Shown in pieces: positions 1 to 10,989 of a stretch of 64,000 bases of DNA. The stretch is from NCBI GenBank assembly GCA_033557465.1, contig CM066035.1, forward strand, positions 897,915,309 to 897,979,308, read 5' to 3'. This stretch comes from Ichthyophis bannanicus. Its lineage: Eukaryota; Chordata; Amphibia; Gymnophiona; Ichthyophiidae. A program made the translations under genes and the position numbers. A model generated the notes under the pieces. That model searched no databases. It was not told the origin of the DNA and worked only from the letters and a program-made list of their open reading frames with translations. Position 1 is the first letter of the stretch, and the number at the start of each line of letters is the position of its first letter.

Positions 1-1150
1 AGTCCAAATCGCGAATAGTGCTTTTAAAATAACCCCCTTAATGAATATAGCATGTGATAATCTAACTTGATGTTAGAAAGCTCCATTGCAAAGGGTTTTT
101 TAGAAACAATGTGATAGTCCCATCTTCACATTTTTCATTTTTTTGTTATGTGCCAAAAGGGATAAAAAAAAACAAGCTCTGTATGTATTTTCTTCTTCTT
201 AGACAACTGAGCTGTCTAGATGGGTCCCTGGGTCTGTGTGCAGTTTGCAAATTGTGCTGGTATGTTGTCTTACATGTTGCTTGCACTTTTTTAGTAATAT
301 TTTTGGTCAAAACTGGCCCTATATATTCTTTATAAATGACTTTTTCCTTCAATAGATTAAAAATAAAGAACCCAGTAACAGATTTTAGGTTTCCTTTTGG
401 TGCTAAGTTACACCAGTTCATGGTGGGAGGAGGGGGGGGGGCATTTGTCTTTTCCTCCTCTCCCCAGTATCGCCCTGAGAATTTTAATTTTTATATATTC
501 CTTATTTTTTGTCCCGAGTCCTTTCCTGACAAATTTTCTGTGGGCAGTCATGACCAAGTAAAACAGATTATTCATACTCTGTCTGCTTTTCCTTTATAAA
601 TCTGAAGGAACAAACATGAAGCGTGTGAGTGGAGCCCTTGTGTAGCCCTTCTGGACTGTGCAATGGAAAGCAGTAGGACGAGAGCTGCTGTTTTATTTCC
701 ATACAAGCCAGAATGCCTTTGAGAAATCCCTGCCAGCTCTCCCCTAGAGCGATGAGTCAGTTTGTGCTAGTGGAAATAAACTGCAAACTCGATCAGAGCA
801 CTGTCTGCTCCTGGTAACCTCTGTCCCCGTGCAAGTGTGTCTGTGTGTCGATGGCAAATCTACGCAGATAGATTCATTTGCACATGCAGAGTGTAGATAG
901 ATGAAAGCGGACTAGCGTCCTTGCTCTTTCTGGACAAAATGGGCTTTTTTTTGCAGACTGTAGTATGATTTATTCGGCTGGAATGAAAATATTCAAAGGT
1001 GCTCCTGAACTTTGAAGACCAACTAGATCGCAGCGCTCTCTCTTTCTTATGTAAAGTAGTGTGATTGCTGTACTAGCACACTTGAAAGGATAGAAATAAA
1101 GGTTAAAAATAAAAACAAATGAAGAAAATACAAAGTGATGTCTTTTTAGT
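1..1150. other. AT-rich stretch with no recognised gene
   Basis: Both strands show only short open frames with no family resemblance. The part from about 600 to 1000 is of more balanced composition and has no repeat signature that I recognise. It contains TGAGTCAG at 753-760, an AP-1/MARE-like core. It could be intronic or intergenic, or a conserved non-coding element. Nothing in the sequence decides between these. Confidence 0.5.
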
Positions 1151-1154
1151 GGAC

Positions 1155-2178
1155 TGAGGGATGCTTTTACTGAGATACGGTAAGTTTTTGCATTTACTGT
1201 GCATTATGGGCAACAGACGTGCAAAGCCTCTGTGCTAAATGCAGCGGGTGTGCCCAGTATCTGCCCTGCATCTACTGCCCATGGGCCCTGGGTTACATAC
1301 ATTGGCAAATAGCGTTAATGCACTCGCCGTATCTGCCAATGTATATAATGCAGTGCCTGATGTTGCTTCAGGCCCCAGGCCTCATACAAAAATAGCCATG
1401 GCACTGGTCCCCCTCCTACCCTCCCAATCACCATTCAGAAAGCTGGAACAACTTTCCCACCCATCACTCCCGATCTGTTTGTTTTCTTCAGTAGAACAAG
1501 ACCCACTTCTGATCCCTCTCCCATAGTAAGATTCCTGCATCTGATCCCCCCATACATTAACCCCCCATCACAAGCACCCTAACTGTCCTGCCCTCCTCCC
1601 CAAGCACTTACCTCCTATTATTTCTGGTGCTTAGTGGACGGGGCAAGAGCGATCCTCTGCACTCCTGCTCTGTAGACATCTGGGTTCCAAATGGTGGATC
1701 TGACCCCCCCTAGTGGCAATCTCGCGGTACTGTGGTAGACTGGCAGATATCGCTGATGCACCTGCAGCATTTTAAACTCAGGACCGGCTTTTTAAGTGGC
1801 AATTAGGAGGGTGTGAGGGTTAGATCAGCTCTCTCCATTTGGAAGGGTAGGAGGGGACTGCTGCCAGTAGTGCTTGCCACATGACTTTTTGTCCAAGGCC
1901 TAGGGGTTGAGGCAGCAATTGCACTACTGGACTGTTAGTTGTGTGGCTGCATGTGATGATTTCTCTGAGCTGGTATGAAGTGCACAAGTGCTGCTGATGG
2001 TCATGACAGCTAGTGCATTGCAAAATCCCACATGCTGGCACTCCCGATCCCGCCCAAAGGAAGGCATGAAGTTAGCACATGAATTAGCGTGTGCCACCTG
2101 TCATGCCAGTGGGATAACAATAGGCCCTAATTTGTGCGCTAACTGCTTGGTGCACTTTAGTAAAAGGTGCGACCACAC
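1155..2178. repeat. Candidate TIR-bounded non-autonomous element
   Basis: The left side carries GCTTTTACTGAG near 1163 and the right side ends with CTTTAGTAAAAGG near 2155-2167, an inverted pair. The same terminal motif closes repeats near 3358, 30548 and 31254. The interior holds perfect 11-bp hairpin arms, ATACATTGGCA at 1297-1307 and TGCCAATGTAT at 1334-1344, and GCCTGA/TCAGGC arms near 1358-1374. There is no transposase frame. The full extent is an inference; it could be two adjacent repeats. Confidence 0.4.
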
Positions 2179-2380
2179 AGGGTGCAAATACAGAATGGTC
2201 ACTGCTATCACTGGGCTTCCAGGAAGCTCAAAAAGATTGCATTACTGGACGGAGAGGGGGCACCAGATTCATTAGCTGCACAGGCCTGCATTTCTAGCTT
2301 GCTACAGTGCTGTTGCCAAGATCCCTTGGGTCTCTTGATTTAACAGAAACTGGACACCGACCTAGACACTGAACTCTGGA

Positions 2381-2612
2381 GTGGAGGAGTAGCCTAGTGG
2401 TTAGAGCTCTGGCTTGGGAACCCACAGACCAGGGTTTGATTCCCACTAGCACACCTTGTGGCCTTGGGTAAGTCACTTAACCCTCCATTGCTCAGAAAAA
2501 TCCAAGTTATCAATGTCCCTGTTTAATGTACATTACCAAGTTTAAGTTACAATGTAAACTGCTTTGATTGAAATGATAAAGCAGTATTAAAAAATGTTAA
2601 ATAAATAAATAA
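2381..2612 (+). repeat. tRNA-derived SINE with L2-like tail
   Basis: A pol III A box, TAGCCTAGTGG at 2390-2400, and a B box, GGTTTGATTCC at 2433-2443, lie at tRNA-like spacing. They are followed by CCTTGGGTAAGTCACTTAAC near 2461-2480, the phrase shared by MIR/CORE-type SINEs and L2 tails. The 3' end matches the L2-type tails elsewhere in this window (AAACTGCTTTGA, then a TAAATAAATAAA run). A tail shared with L2 fits mobilisation by L2 machinery. It is a SINE rather than a tRNA gene, because the region after the B box is not an acceptor stem. Confidence 0.85.
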
Positions 2613-2834
2613 TAAACTCTGCAGGAAAAGTATAAATAGGCCAAGGCTGGCTAATAAAAGATTTTCTAGAGAACAAAATCCTGATATGTAACTGAAATAT
2701 TACCAATGTAAAGAGTTTGGATCCCTCATAAGCTGATTTTGATATTAGTTTGTAGGATATAGAGGATTTTCATGCAGTAGCTTTTAACAGCCACTGGTTA
2801 AAAGTACAAGCCTACAGAAAGATAACTGTACGGT

Positions 2835-2990
2835 ATGCAGGGCTGGCTCAAGGGGTCGTGCCACACTGAACCAATTTGTGCTTTTGCGCTGCCACCTTTG
2901 GGCTGCCCTTGCGGTATGAGTCTTGCACATAAGGAGTAAACTTTCAGCTAGCATGGTGGCTCACTTAAATTAAATGCTGGTGCTATGTAT
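2835..2990 (+). repeat. Dispersed GGCTGGCTCAAGG repeat, copy 1
   Basis: This begins with GGCTGGCTCAAGGGG near 2841. It has a relative at 3795-3985 that also shares the later phrases GCACATAAG, TAAACTTTCAG-type and GGTGCT in the same order. Related starts occur near 24350-24393 (minus) and near 41775. No coding potential is seen. The class is unknown. Confidence 0.55.
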
Positions 2991-3059
2991 TCAGCAAAAC
3001 AATGGTATAGTAATTACTTATTCCAAGAACACTATGGCATGGATCAGCCACAACAACAG

Positions 3060-3325
3060 CACTCAACTCAAGAATGGAACGTCCCACTCACCCCTCCTCC
3101 CTAGCTCCCTCCCGCCCCTGCCTCTCGCCACCCTCTCCTCTGCACTCTACCTTCTCCAGATGACTTCCCCTGAAGTAACCACCAGATACAAGTTCTCCCT
3201 CCCCACAAAGTTCATTGTAACCTGCATGTACCTCTCACTTTTTACACTTTTGGGCACATTGTTTGTAAACCATTTTGACCGGTAGAAAAACAGTATACCA
3301 GAACCAGTTAAATAAATAAATACAT
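3060..3325 (+). repeat. L2-type LINE 3' end
   Basis: The sequence TTTGTAAACCATTTTGACC followed by AACAGTATACCAG and a TAAATAAATAAATA tail is the same terminal architecture as at 2560-2612, 38160-38235 and 50690-50755. The upstream C/T-rich part fits the 3' UTR. No RT codons are retained. Confidence 0.6.
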
Positions 3326-3361
3326 TAACTACACAGCACATTTTAGTAAAAGGGCCCCTTA

Positions 3362-3794
3362 GAAGCTTAATGTAATCTGCTGCAGCACTGAAGAAAATAA
3401 TCCCATTTTACCTTTAGACAGCTAATTATGTCCTTGTAATCATGGACCAATTCCGCAGACAAAACTTTTAGTGAAGTGGAGGTTAACAAAGAAAACCTAT
3501 TCTCGTTGAATTCCTTCCAGTGAGGTAACTATTAACACGCACCGATGATTCTTCCAGGGATACTGATGAAAGGTAATTAGAGGAAATTAATCTAAATTGA
3601 TATGTTTTTCTTTGAGAGAATCAATTAGGGGTTAGAATAATTTTAAAGAATACTTGTCAGGATGTTATTGACTTGTATTCAAGAATTACCATAAGCTATT
3701 AAGAGTTATTTATTGTGATAAGTAGTTAAAATCTGAATCTTCAGAACACATACGTTAAGATTAGATTAACAGTTCTAAAACAGTGAGTTACAGG
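3362..3794. other. No gene seen
   Basis: AT-rich DNA without long frames or a recognised repeat. The preceding bases, 3337-3359, are the TTTTAGTAAAAGGGCCCC terminus of a TIR-type repeat whose partner end was not identified. Confidence 0.5.
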
Positions 3795-3985
3795 CAGAGT
3801 TGGCTCAAGGGATTGTGTTGCCCTGAGCCAACGTTTGCTTTTGGGTCCTCCTCCCCTCTTGGGGCCAATCTATTTATGAGCTGCACATATAAGGGTAAAT
3901 TTTTAGTTGGCGCAGTCACAGGTTTAAATTGATCTGGTGCTGCCATTTAACTTAATCTATATATTCAATGCCACTGTCCATATAG
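3795..3985 (+). repeat. Dispersed GGCTGGCTCAAGG repeat, copy 2
   Basis: This is a diverged direct repeat of 2835-2990. It starts with GTTGGCTCAAGGG and shares the ordered blocks GCACATA, GGGTAAATTTTTAG and CTGGTGCT. It abuts the 3' terminus of the RTE element. No reading frame is seen. Confidence 0.5.
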
Positions 3986-3994
3986 TTGTTGTTG

Positions 3995-4249
3995 TTAAGT
4001 GCCATAGAGTCCGAGTCGACTCATGGCGACCCTCTGGATAGCCATCCTAAATTGTGTTTGGTCATCAGTCAGGCGGCTCATTGTTGACAGACTGGTCCCC
4101 GTAGCTGCTGTTATTGTATCGATCCACCTCATTGCTGGCCTTCCTCTTTTGCGTTGACCTTCTTCTATCTTGCCAAGCATGATGTCTTTCTCTAATGATC
4201 TCTCTCTTCGCATGATGTGTCCAAAGTATGAAAGTCGAAGTCCTGTCAT
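3995..4249 (-). pseudogene. RTE LINE ORF2, C-terminal segment
   Basis: The frame reads LRLSYFGHIMRRERSLEKD, followed by KRGRPAMRWID, the hallmark tail of RTE/BovB polyproteins downstream of RT. It is separated from the RT part by several stops between 4250 and 4526. It ends just before the untranslated 3' terminus. The role of this domain in retrotransposition is not well known. The assignment is firm; the function is not. Confidence 0.85.
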
Positions 4250-4526
4250 CTGAGCTTCTAAAGAAAGCTTAGGTTTGATCTCCTCTAGTACCGACTGGTT
4301 TGTTCTTCGGGTAGTTCATGGTATACACAGTAATCGTCGCCAGCACCATAATTCAAAGGCATCAATTTTCTTCCTGTCTATCTTTCACTGTCCAGCTTTC
4401 ACATCCATATGATGTTATTGAAAATACCATGGCTTGAACAAGTCGAATCTTTATATGGAGAGAGACATCTCTGCTCTCGAGAATCTTATCTAAGTCTTTC
4501 ATAGCCATTCTGCCAAGAGCAATGCG

Positions 4527-5401
4527 TCATCTGATTTCTTGACTGCTTGTTGCTTCTTTATTGATAGTTGATCCAAGTAGGTTAAAGTTGTTCACGATTT
4601 CAATTTCTTCTCCTTCAACGATGAACCTGTTGATTATGCCAGTTGTCATGATCTTTGTCGTCTTTACATTAAGTTGCAGGCCCATTTTGAGACTATGTTC
4701 TTTGATTGTGAGAAGCAAATGTTTCAGATCATCTTCACTTTCAGCCAGTAATGTGGTATCATCAGCACAGCGAAGGTTGTTGATGAGTCTTCCACCAATC
4801 TTCACACATCTGTTGTCTTCCTACAATCCTGCTTCTCTGATGATTTATTCTGCATATAAATTAAACAGGTAGGGGGACACTATGCAACCTTGTCTTACAC
4901 CTTTGCTTATTTTAAACCATTCTGTTTCTCCTTGTTCCATTCAAACTGTTGCTTCTCGATCAATGTACAGATTGTGCAAGAGTACGATCAGGTGTTCTGG
5001 TATACCCATGCTTCTTAATGTGGCCCAGAGTTTCTCATGGTTTACACAGTCAAAAGCTTTGCTATAGTTGATAAAGCACAAATAGATATCCTTTTGGTAT
5101 TCTTTAGTCTTTTCAAGGACCCATCTCACATCCGCAATGATGTTTCTCGTTCCTCGCCCTTTCCTGAACCCTGCTTGCACATCAGGTAGATCTTGTTCCA
5201 GGTATGGTTGTAGTCTCTTTTGAATAATCTTCAGTAGAATCTTGCTGGCATGTGGGATCAGAGCGATTGTGCGATAATTTCCACAGTCAGTTGGATCACC
5301 TTTCTTTAGTATTGGTATAAACACAGATCTTTTCCGGTCAGTTGACAATGATGTTGTCTTCCATATTTCTTGGCAGAGCCTTGTAAGTACGGTAACAGCT
5401 G
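4527..5401 (-). pseudogene. RTE LINE reverse transcriptase core, broken
   Basis: Reading on the minus strand, 5348-4941 holds KRSVFIPILKKGD, NYRTIALIPHASK, AGFRKGRGTRN and YSKAFDCVNHEKLW, which are RT fingers and palm motifs in order. A stop at 4941 interrupts it. The frame resumes through GVRQGC to 4805-4527, where the catalytic box is CADDTTL, with cysteine in place of the usual tyrosine or phenylalanine. The bases between 5348 and 5401 still encode AVTVLTRLCQEIW, so the reading frame continues up to the CR1 insertion. It is inactive by stops. Confidence 0.9.
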
Positions 5402-7823
5402 TAAGAACATAAGAACATAAGAAATGCCATACTGGGTCAGACCGAGGTCCATCAAGCCCAGTATCCTGTTTCCAACAGTGGCCAATCTAGGTCATACGTA
5501 CCTAGCAGTTTCCCCAAAAGACACAGGTTCTGCAGTGCTTGTACTAGGCCAAGCATTGATATCCTGGGTCCCTTTTTAATAGTGGTTTATGGACCTTTCC
5601 TCCAGGAACTTGTCCAAACCTTTTTTAAAACCCAGCTATACTAACAGCCCTTACTACATCCTCCGGTAACAGATTCCAGAGTTTGATTACACGTTGAGAG
5701 AAGAAATATTTTCTCCTATTTGTCTTAAATAGTTTACCCTGTAGCTTCATTACATGCCCCCTAGTCCTTCTATATTCTGATAGCGTAAACAATTTATCCA
5801 CGTTTATCCGTTCCACTCCATTCATTAATTTATACACCTCTATCATATCTCCCCTCAGCCGCCTCTTTTCTAGGTTAAAGAGCCCTAACCTTTTTAGCCT
5901 CTCTTCATAGGAGTAGCCTTCCATCCCCTTCACCAATTTGGTGGCTCTTCTCTGTACTTTTTCTAATAACTCTATGTCCTTTTTAAGATACGGTGACCAG
6001 AATTGCACACAATATTCAAGGTGCGGTCGTACCATGGAGCGATACAGAGGCATTATAATATCCTTTGTTTTATTCTCCATCCCTTTCCTTATGATACCTA
6101 GCATTCTATTTGCTTTCTTGGCCGCCGCTGCACACTGGGCGGAGGTTTTTAACATGTTATCCACGATGACTCCTAAATCTTTTTCCTGGGTGGTGGTTTC
6201 TAATGTGGAGCCTTGCATCTTGTAACTATAGTGTGGGTTGTTCTTTCCTAGGTGCATAACTTTGCACTTGTCCACATTAAATTTCATCTGCCATTTGGAT
6301 GCCCAGTCTTCCAATTTATCTAGATCCTCCTGCAGTTTTCCACAATCCTCTTGGGTTTTAACAACTTTAAACAGTTTTGTGTCATCTGCAAATTTGATTA
6401 CCTCACTAGTTATTCCCTTTTCCAGGTCATTTATGAATATGTCAAAAAGTAGCGGACCCAGTACAGATCCCTGGGGTACTCCACTATTCACCTTTTTCCA
6501 TTGGGAATATTGGCCATTTAGCCCTACCCTCTGCTTTCTATCTTTTAACCAGTTCCCGATCCACAATAGTACACTGCCTCCTTTCCCATGACTTTTTAGC
6601 TTCGCCAAAAGTCTCTGATGGGGGACCTTGTCAAAAGCTTTCTGAAAGTCCAGATACACTATATCAACCGACTCACCTTTGTCTACCTGTTTATGCACAC
6701 CTTCAAAAAAACAGATCAGATTAGTAAGACAAGATCTTCCTTGTCTAAAGCCATGTTGGCTGTCTCCCATTAGGCCATGACTATCTACATGCTGTGTAAT
6801 TTTGTTCTTTATGATGGCTTCTACCATTTTCCCTGGTACTGACGTCAGGCTCACCGGTCTGTAATTTCCCGGGTCACCCCTGGAACCCTTTTTAAAAATT
6901 GGTGTTACGTTGGCGACCCTCCAATCTTCAGGTATTACAGATGATTTTAATGAAAGTTCACAGATTACCAATAACAGGTCTGCAATCTCATATTTCAGTT
7001 CTTTCAACACTCTGGGATGTATACCATCCGGTCCAGGTGATTTGCTACTATTCAGTTTATCAAATAGTTGTAATATATCTTCCCGGTGTAGCGATATTTC
7101 TCTCAATTCCTCTGCAGTATCACCTTTAAATACCACTTCAGTCTTGGGTAACACCCCTACATCTTCCTCAGTAAAGACCGAAGCAAAGAATTCATTCAGT
7201 CTCTCTGCTATAGCCTTGTCTCCTCTTACTGCCCCTTTTACCCCTCTATCATCTAATGGTCCAATTGACTCTCTCACAGGCCTTTTGCTACGAATGTACT
7301 TGAAAAAGTCTTTATTTCGTGTTTTTGCTTCCGTAGCAAGTTTCTTCTCAAATTCCCGCTTTGCCTGCCTTATCAATGCTTTGCATTTAACTTGCCAGTG
7401 CTTGTGCTGTTTCCAGTTTTCATCATTTGGCTCTTTTTTCCATTTTCTGAAGGTTGCTCTTTTGGCAGCAACAGCCTCTCTGACCTCACCTTTAAACCAT
7501 GCTGGCAGTTTTTTGGACTTTCTTCCACTTTTCTTAATGCGTGGAATACAGCTGGTCTGGGCTTCGAGGATAGTATTTTTAAATAACACCCAAGCTTGCT
7601 GTAAGTCTTTAACCTTTGGAACCGCTCCTTTTAGTTTTTTCCGAACTATATTCCTCATTCTATCATAGTCACCCTTTTGAAAGTTAAAAGGTAGTACTGT
7701 GGATTCCTTTACTATCTGTCCTCCACTGATTAAATCAAACATGATCATACTATGATCACTATTGCCAAGTGGTCCCAACACCCTTATTTCTTGCACCAGA
7801 TCTGGCGTTCCACTAAGGACTAG
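5402..7823 (-). mobile_element. CR1-type LINE, family B, copy 1, 5'-truncated
   Basis: The 3' end lies at the low coordinate and consists of 8-bp repeats (TTATGTTC on the minus strand), as expected of CR1, which ends in short octamer microsatellites and not poly(A). The element stops at its 5' side within the end of the endonuclease. It lies between RTE codons that still join across it, so it inserted into the RTE. The family recurs at 33358-34578, 36185-36715, 37713-37953 and 38863-40603. Confidence 0.9.
5625..7796 (-). CDS. CR1 ORF2 protein, RT part (723 codons open)
   Basis: This is one open frame. It begins with the last endonuclease motif (GNSDHSMI, about residue 11), then a basic linker, then RT: SPGPDGIHPRVLKEL, NYRPVSLTSVPGK, HGFRQGRSC, DFQKAFDKVPH, SGVPQGSVLGPLLF and the catalytic FADDTKL. 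The CR1 thumb follows (EKDLGVIV, RPHLEYCVQFW, RRATKLVKG). The same frame continues upstream of the first Met towards 7823. Family members carry about 18 further residues, but here a one-base indel in the T/A run near 5626 ends the frame at AGF. Most of the endonuclease is missing, so the copy could not move by itself. The long open frame implies a fairly young insertion. Confidence 0.85.
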   Translation of the reverse strand: MQEIRVLGPLGNSDHSMIMFDLISGGQIVKESTVLPFNFQKGDYDRMRNIVRKKLKGAVPKVKDLQQAWVLFKNTILEAQTSCIPRIKKSGRKSKKLPAWFKGEVREAVAAKRATFRKWKKEPNDENWKQHKHWQVKCKALIRQAKREFEKKLATEAKTRNKDFFKYIRSKRPVRESIGPLDDRGVKGAVRGDKAIAERLNEFFASVFTEEDVGVLPKTEVVFKGDTAEELREISLHREDILQLFDKLNSSKSPGPDGIHPRVLKELKYEIADLLLVICELSLKSSVIPEDWRVANVTPIFKKGSRGDPGNYRPVSLTSVPGKMVEAIIKNKITQHVDSHGLMGDSQHGFRQGRSCLTNLICFFEGVHKQVDKGESVDIVYLDFQKAFDKVPHQRLLAKLKSHGKGGSVLLWIGNWLKDRKQRVGLNGQYSQWKKVNSGVPQGSVLGPLLFDIFINDLEKGITSEVIKFADDTKLFKVVKTQEDCGKLQEDLDKLEDWASKWQMKFNVDKCKVMHLGKNNPHYSYKMQGSTLETTTQEKDLGVIVDNMLKTSAQCAAAAKKANRMLGIIRKGMENKTKDIIMPLYRSMVRPHLEYCVQFWSPYLKKDIELLEKVQRRATKLVKGMEGYSYEERLKRLGLFNLEKRRLRGDMIEVYKLMNGVERINVDKLFTLSEYRRTRGHVMKLQGKLFKTNRRKYFFSQRVIKLWNLLPEDVVRAVSIAGF

Positions 7824-8430
7824 GTAATACTTCAGATTGCTGTAATACCTCTATAGGAATGCTATCAATGCCTGTTGCTTTGTTCTTTGATAAGGCTTTC
7901 AATGCTGCTTCAACTTCTTCTTTCATCACCAATGGTTCCCGATCATAAGGTACAGGTTGAAACGTCTGTTGGTCCACTTGATCTTTATCATATAAAAACT
8001 CTGTATATTCCTTCCACCTTTTCTTGATCTTCTCAGCATCATTCAACATAGAACCTTGAGCATCTTGTAACATTCCAATTCGAGGCTGGAACTTTTTCTT
8101 TAACTCTCGTAGCTTTAGGAAAGCCGATCTTGTTCTTTCTCTAATAGTTTCTGCTTCTATTTCCTTGCATGCGTCATTGTAGTACTTTTCCTTGTCCTGT
8201 CTTTCTGCACGTTGGAAATCTCTGTTGAGTTCTGTGATGGTCTTTCTTTCTCCTCTGGCTTTAGCTTCTCTGCGTTTCTGGGCAATTTTCAGAGTTTCTT
8301 CCGTCATCCATTTTGGCTGTTTTTGCTTTTTCACCTTTTGTAGAGACTTCTCGCTTTCTTCCAACACAACCTTCTTGATGTCATTCCATAACTCTTCTGG
8401 AGCTCTGTCATTTGTATCTAAAGCAGCAAA
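7813..8430 (-). pseudogene. RTE LINE ORF2, linker before RT
   Basis: The frame (8367-7813 and upstream in frame to the TGA at 8433-8431) reads through a lysine- and glutamate-rich region with PKWMTEETLKIAQKRREAKA, KKRWKEYTEFLYDKD and KNKATGIDSIPIEVL. This order is conserved in BovB-like RTEs ahead of RT. It ends at the CR1 junction; the last RTE codons encode QQSEVL. Confidence 0.85.
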
Positions 8431-9562
8431 TCAATTTTGCAGGCAGTCTTTAAATTCCAGTGGTATATTTTCAAGGTCATATTTTGCTGCATTCATGAGT
8501 GGTTTGCTCTTTTTCAACTTTAGCTTGAGTTTGCATACTAATAGTTGATGATCTGTACCACAGTCAGCTCCAGATTTTGTCTTTGTTGATGTTAGAGCTT
8601 TTCCATCGTTGACTTCCACAGATGTAGTCAATTTGATTTTTATACAGTCCATTGGGTGAAGTCCATGTGTACAGTCGCCGCTTGTGTTGCTGGAAGAAGG
8701 TGTTTGAGATGAATAGATCGTTGGTCTTGCAGAATTCTATCAGTCTTTCTCCAGCTTCATTTCTGTTGCCAAGTCCATATTTTCCAACTACTTTGCCTTC
8801 TTCTTTGTTGCCAACTTTTGCGTTCCAGTCACCCATGACTATCAAGATATCCTGTTTGCATGTTCTGTCAATTTCAGCTTGTACTTATTCATAGAACTCT
8901 TCAATTTCATTCTCTTCTGCAGCTGTTGTTGGGGCATATACTTGAATTATAGTTGTGTTGATAGACATTCCTCGTAGACGAATAGAGATTAAGCGTTCGC
9001 TGACTGCATTGTATTTCATTACAGTTCTTGCAAGTTTCTTCTTTATTATAAATGCAACACCATTTCTTCTTTGTCTTTCATTTCCAGCATAGTAGACCAT
9101 GTGATCATCTGATGCAAAGTGCCCGATGCCAGTCCATTTCAGTTCGCTGACACCCAGCAGATCAAGTTGTACACGTTCCATTTCATTCTTGACCACCTCC
9201 AACTTCCCTTGGTTCATGCTTCGTACGTTCCATGTTCCAATGTGTAAGACATCTTTACAGCTTTTGACTCTCATTTCATGCGCAGCTACATCAGCAGTCA
9301 GACGTCCCGAGGGCTTTGATCCAACCACATCATAAATGCTGGCTTTACTCTGAAAAGTCTTCAGCTCTTCCCCAGTAGCTAATTGAGTGCCTTCCGACCT
9401 GGGGTTCTCATCTTCCAGCACTACAGCACAATTTGTTTTGTTGTAACTATCCATTGGATTTTCATGGCAAGATACAGAAGTAGATTGCCGGGCCTTTCTT
9501 CTGCGCAGTTTAAGTTTGGTGTTGTTGCCGTTGTCACAGAAATGTGATCCTCCAGGAGGCAA
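8431..9562 (-). pseudogene. RTE LINE endonuclease domain, broken
   Basis: Minus-strand frames 9562-8885, 8845-8564 and 8652-8431 together form an exonuclease/endonuclease/phosphatase fold. Motifs are LHIGTWNVRSMN, LDLLGVSELKWTG, RRNGVAFII, IQVYAPT, VMGDWNAKVGN, TWTSPNGLYKNQIDY and GADCGTDHQLLV. The enzyme nicks target DNA to prime reverse transcription. Lesions are a TAA near 8882, a frameshift near 8600 and a TGA at 8431. The first bases, to 9554, belong to the duplicated target of the insertion at 9554; upstream coding resumes at 20966. Confidence 0.9.
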
Positions 9563-9568
9563 GATGGC
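9560..9568 (+). promoter_or_regulatory. YY1-like site at L1 5' end
   Basis: CAAGATGGC lies 7 bp from the element start. In human L1 a YY1 site in the same place helps set the transcription start. Here the position and sequence are seen; the function is inferred by analogy. Confidence 0.55.
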
Positions 9569-9801
9569 ATCAAAGCTTCTCAGCTGGTAAGCGGTGCCGC
9601 GGTTGTTGTGTGCCCGGCTGCCGTTTCGGCGTTTGTCTTTCGGGATGGGACGTCGAAAGAGAAAGCAGGCTTCCTTACCCTCGGGGTTGCCTGCTTCTGG
9701 AGCAACAGGGCAGAAAATGCTGGCAGCATGCGGATTTACCTCTGCGGGGTATGGAGCAGCGTCTTCGGCGGAACTGGCGATATTGGAGGCGTCGGCTCTG
9801 A

Positions 9802-10926
9802 GTGCATCGGGGGTGTGGTTGTCACCGGAGTTGCGTTCCCCCCCCCCCTCCTCGACCTGGTAGCCTTGACCCGGTTTGCAGTGTGCTTCATGCTAGGGCT
9901 GTGAGATGCTCGTCGGCGATTGGAAGCGAAGAGGGCACTGTTCCGGTGGGAGAATTATCGGCATTTTTACCTTCTGTGCAGGTCTCTGCGGATGGGAGAA
10001 GAGTGGAAAAGAATGTCCAACAGAGTGGAAGTCCTACAGAGTCGCCAGATGGTTTGGATACGCTTCCAGACTTGCGAGGTTTGATTAAGCCATCTAATGT
10101 AGATATGGAAGCACTGTGGGACGCTGTTGCTACCGTTAATACTTCCCTTATGGCAGTTGTTGGGGTATTGAAAAAAGATTTTCTATCGATGCATAATGAT
10201 ATTTCTGAAGCAAAAAGTGTTCAGATGGAGCAAGTTCGACGTTTGGAGGGAGTTGAAAAGGAACTGGAACATTTGTGTGGGTTATGTGCTGCCCAAGCTA
10301 AAGATAAGATCTTATTATCAAAAAAGACTGAGTACTTGGAGAATTACACTCGTAGGAATAATTTAAGGTTGTTAAATTTTCCTAAATCCCCAGTCATGTC
10401 TTCTATTGATATGGTGCGTAAATATCTTCAGGAGGTGCTTAAACTTCCTGCGGATAATTTACCTCCAATCGTTTGAGCACAATATTTAACTGTAGAGAGC
10501 GGTACTGGTAAGCCAACCTCTGGGAGCCCGGTGGTGGGAATTGGGGATCTTACCGCATTCCTGGAGGATTCCTTAGAGGTGGTAACCAGCCGTACTACTT
10601 TACTTGTGACTCTGGCCTTGGAGCTTGATAAATCTTTAATTCTTTGGGCGTATTTCAGAAATTTCAATTGTAACTTCTTCGGATCTAAAGTGTATATGTT
10701 TCTTGACTTATCTCGTGCTACCCAGGTGAGGAGGAAAGAATTTTTGGGCTTGCGCTTTAGAGTTCTATCCCTGGGAGCTAGTTTTCAATTAAGATTTCCC
10801 TCTCGTTGTGTAATTTCCTATGATGGCAAAGTTTTCCTATTTTTTGAACCAAGCCAGTTGCTGGATTTTCTGATAGCTAGGGAGGGAATTGAGGTGCAAA
10901 TTGCGACCACTACGGCTGACGCTTAA
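9802..10926 (+). pseudogene. L1 ORF1 protein (coiled coil, RRM, CTD), one stop
   Basis: The protein is the L1 RNA chaperone that coats its RNA. A disordered N-terminus is followed by a helical heptad region (about codons 95-175). The RRM entry LENYTRRNNLRLLNFP and the C-terminal domain with FPSRCVISYDGKVFLFFEP come next. A TGA at 10474-10476 splits the frame; it looks like CpG decay of an arginine CGA codon, because 10477-10926 continues in the same frame. The true start is unclear, since other frames are open between 9544 and 9904; Met at 9802 is the first in the matching frame after a stop. The stop codon of ORF1 ends at 10926. Confidence 0.8.
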
Positions 10927-10989
10927 GTCTCTGCTCTGTAATTTATTTCTTTTTATTCCTTTGTCATTAATTTCCTGAGAAACAACCAG

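Noticed and set aside
2381..2460. A functional tRNA gene
   Set aside because: A and B boxes are present, but the acceptor stem is absent and a LINE-type tail follows, so it is a SINE.
5938..7668. Long plus-strand open frames over the CR1, including one of 252 codons
   Set aside because: They are antisense shadows of the minus-strand CR1 ORF and lack any family pattern.
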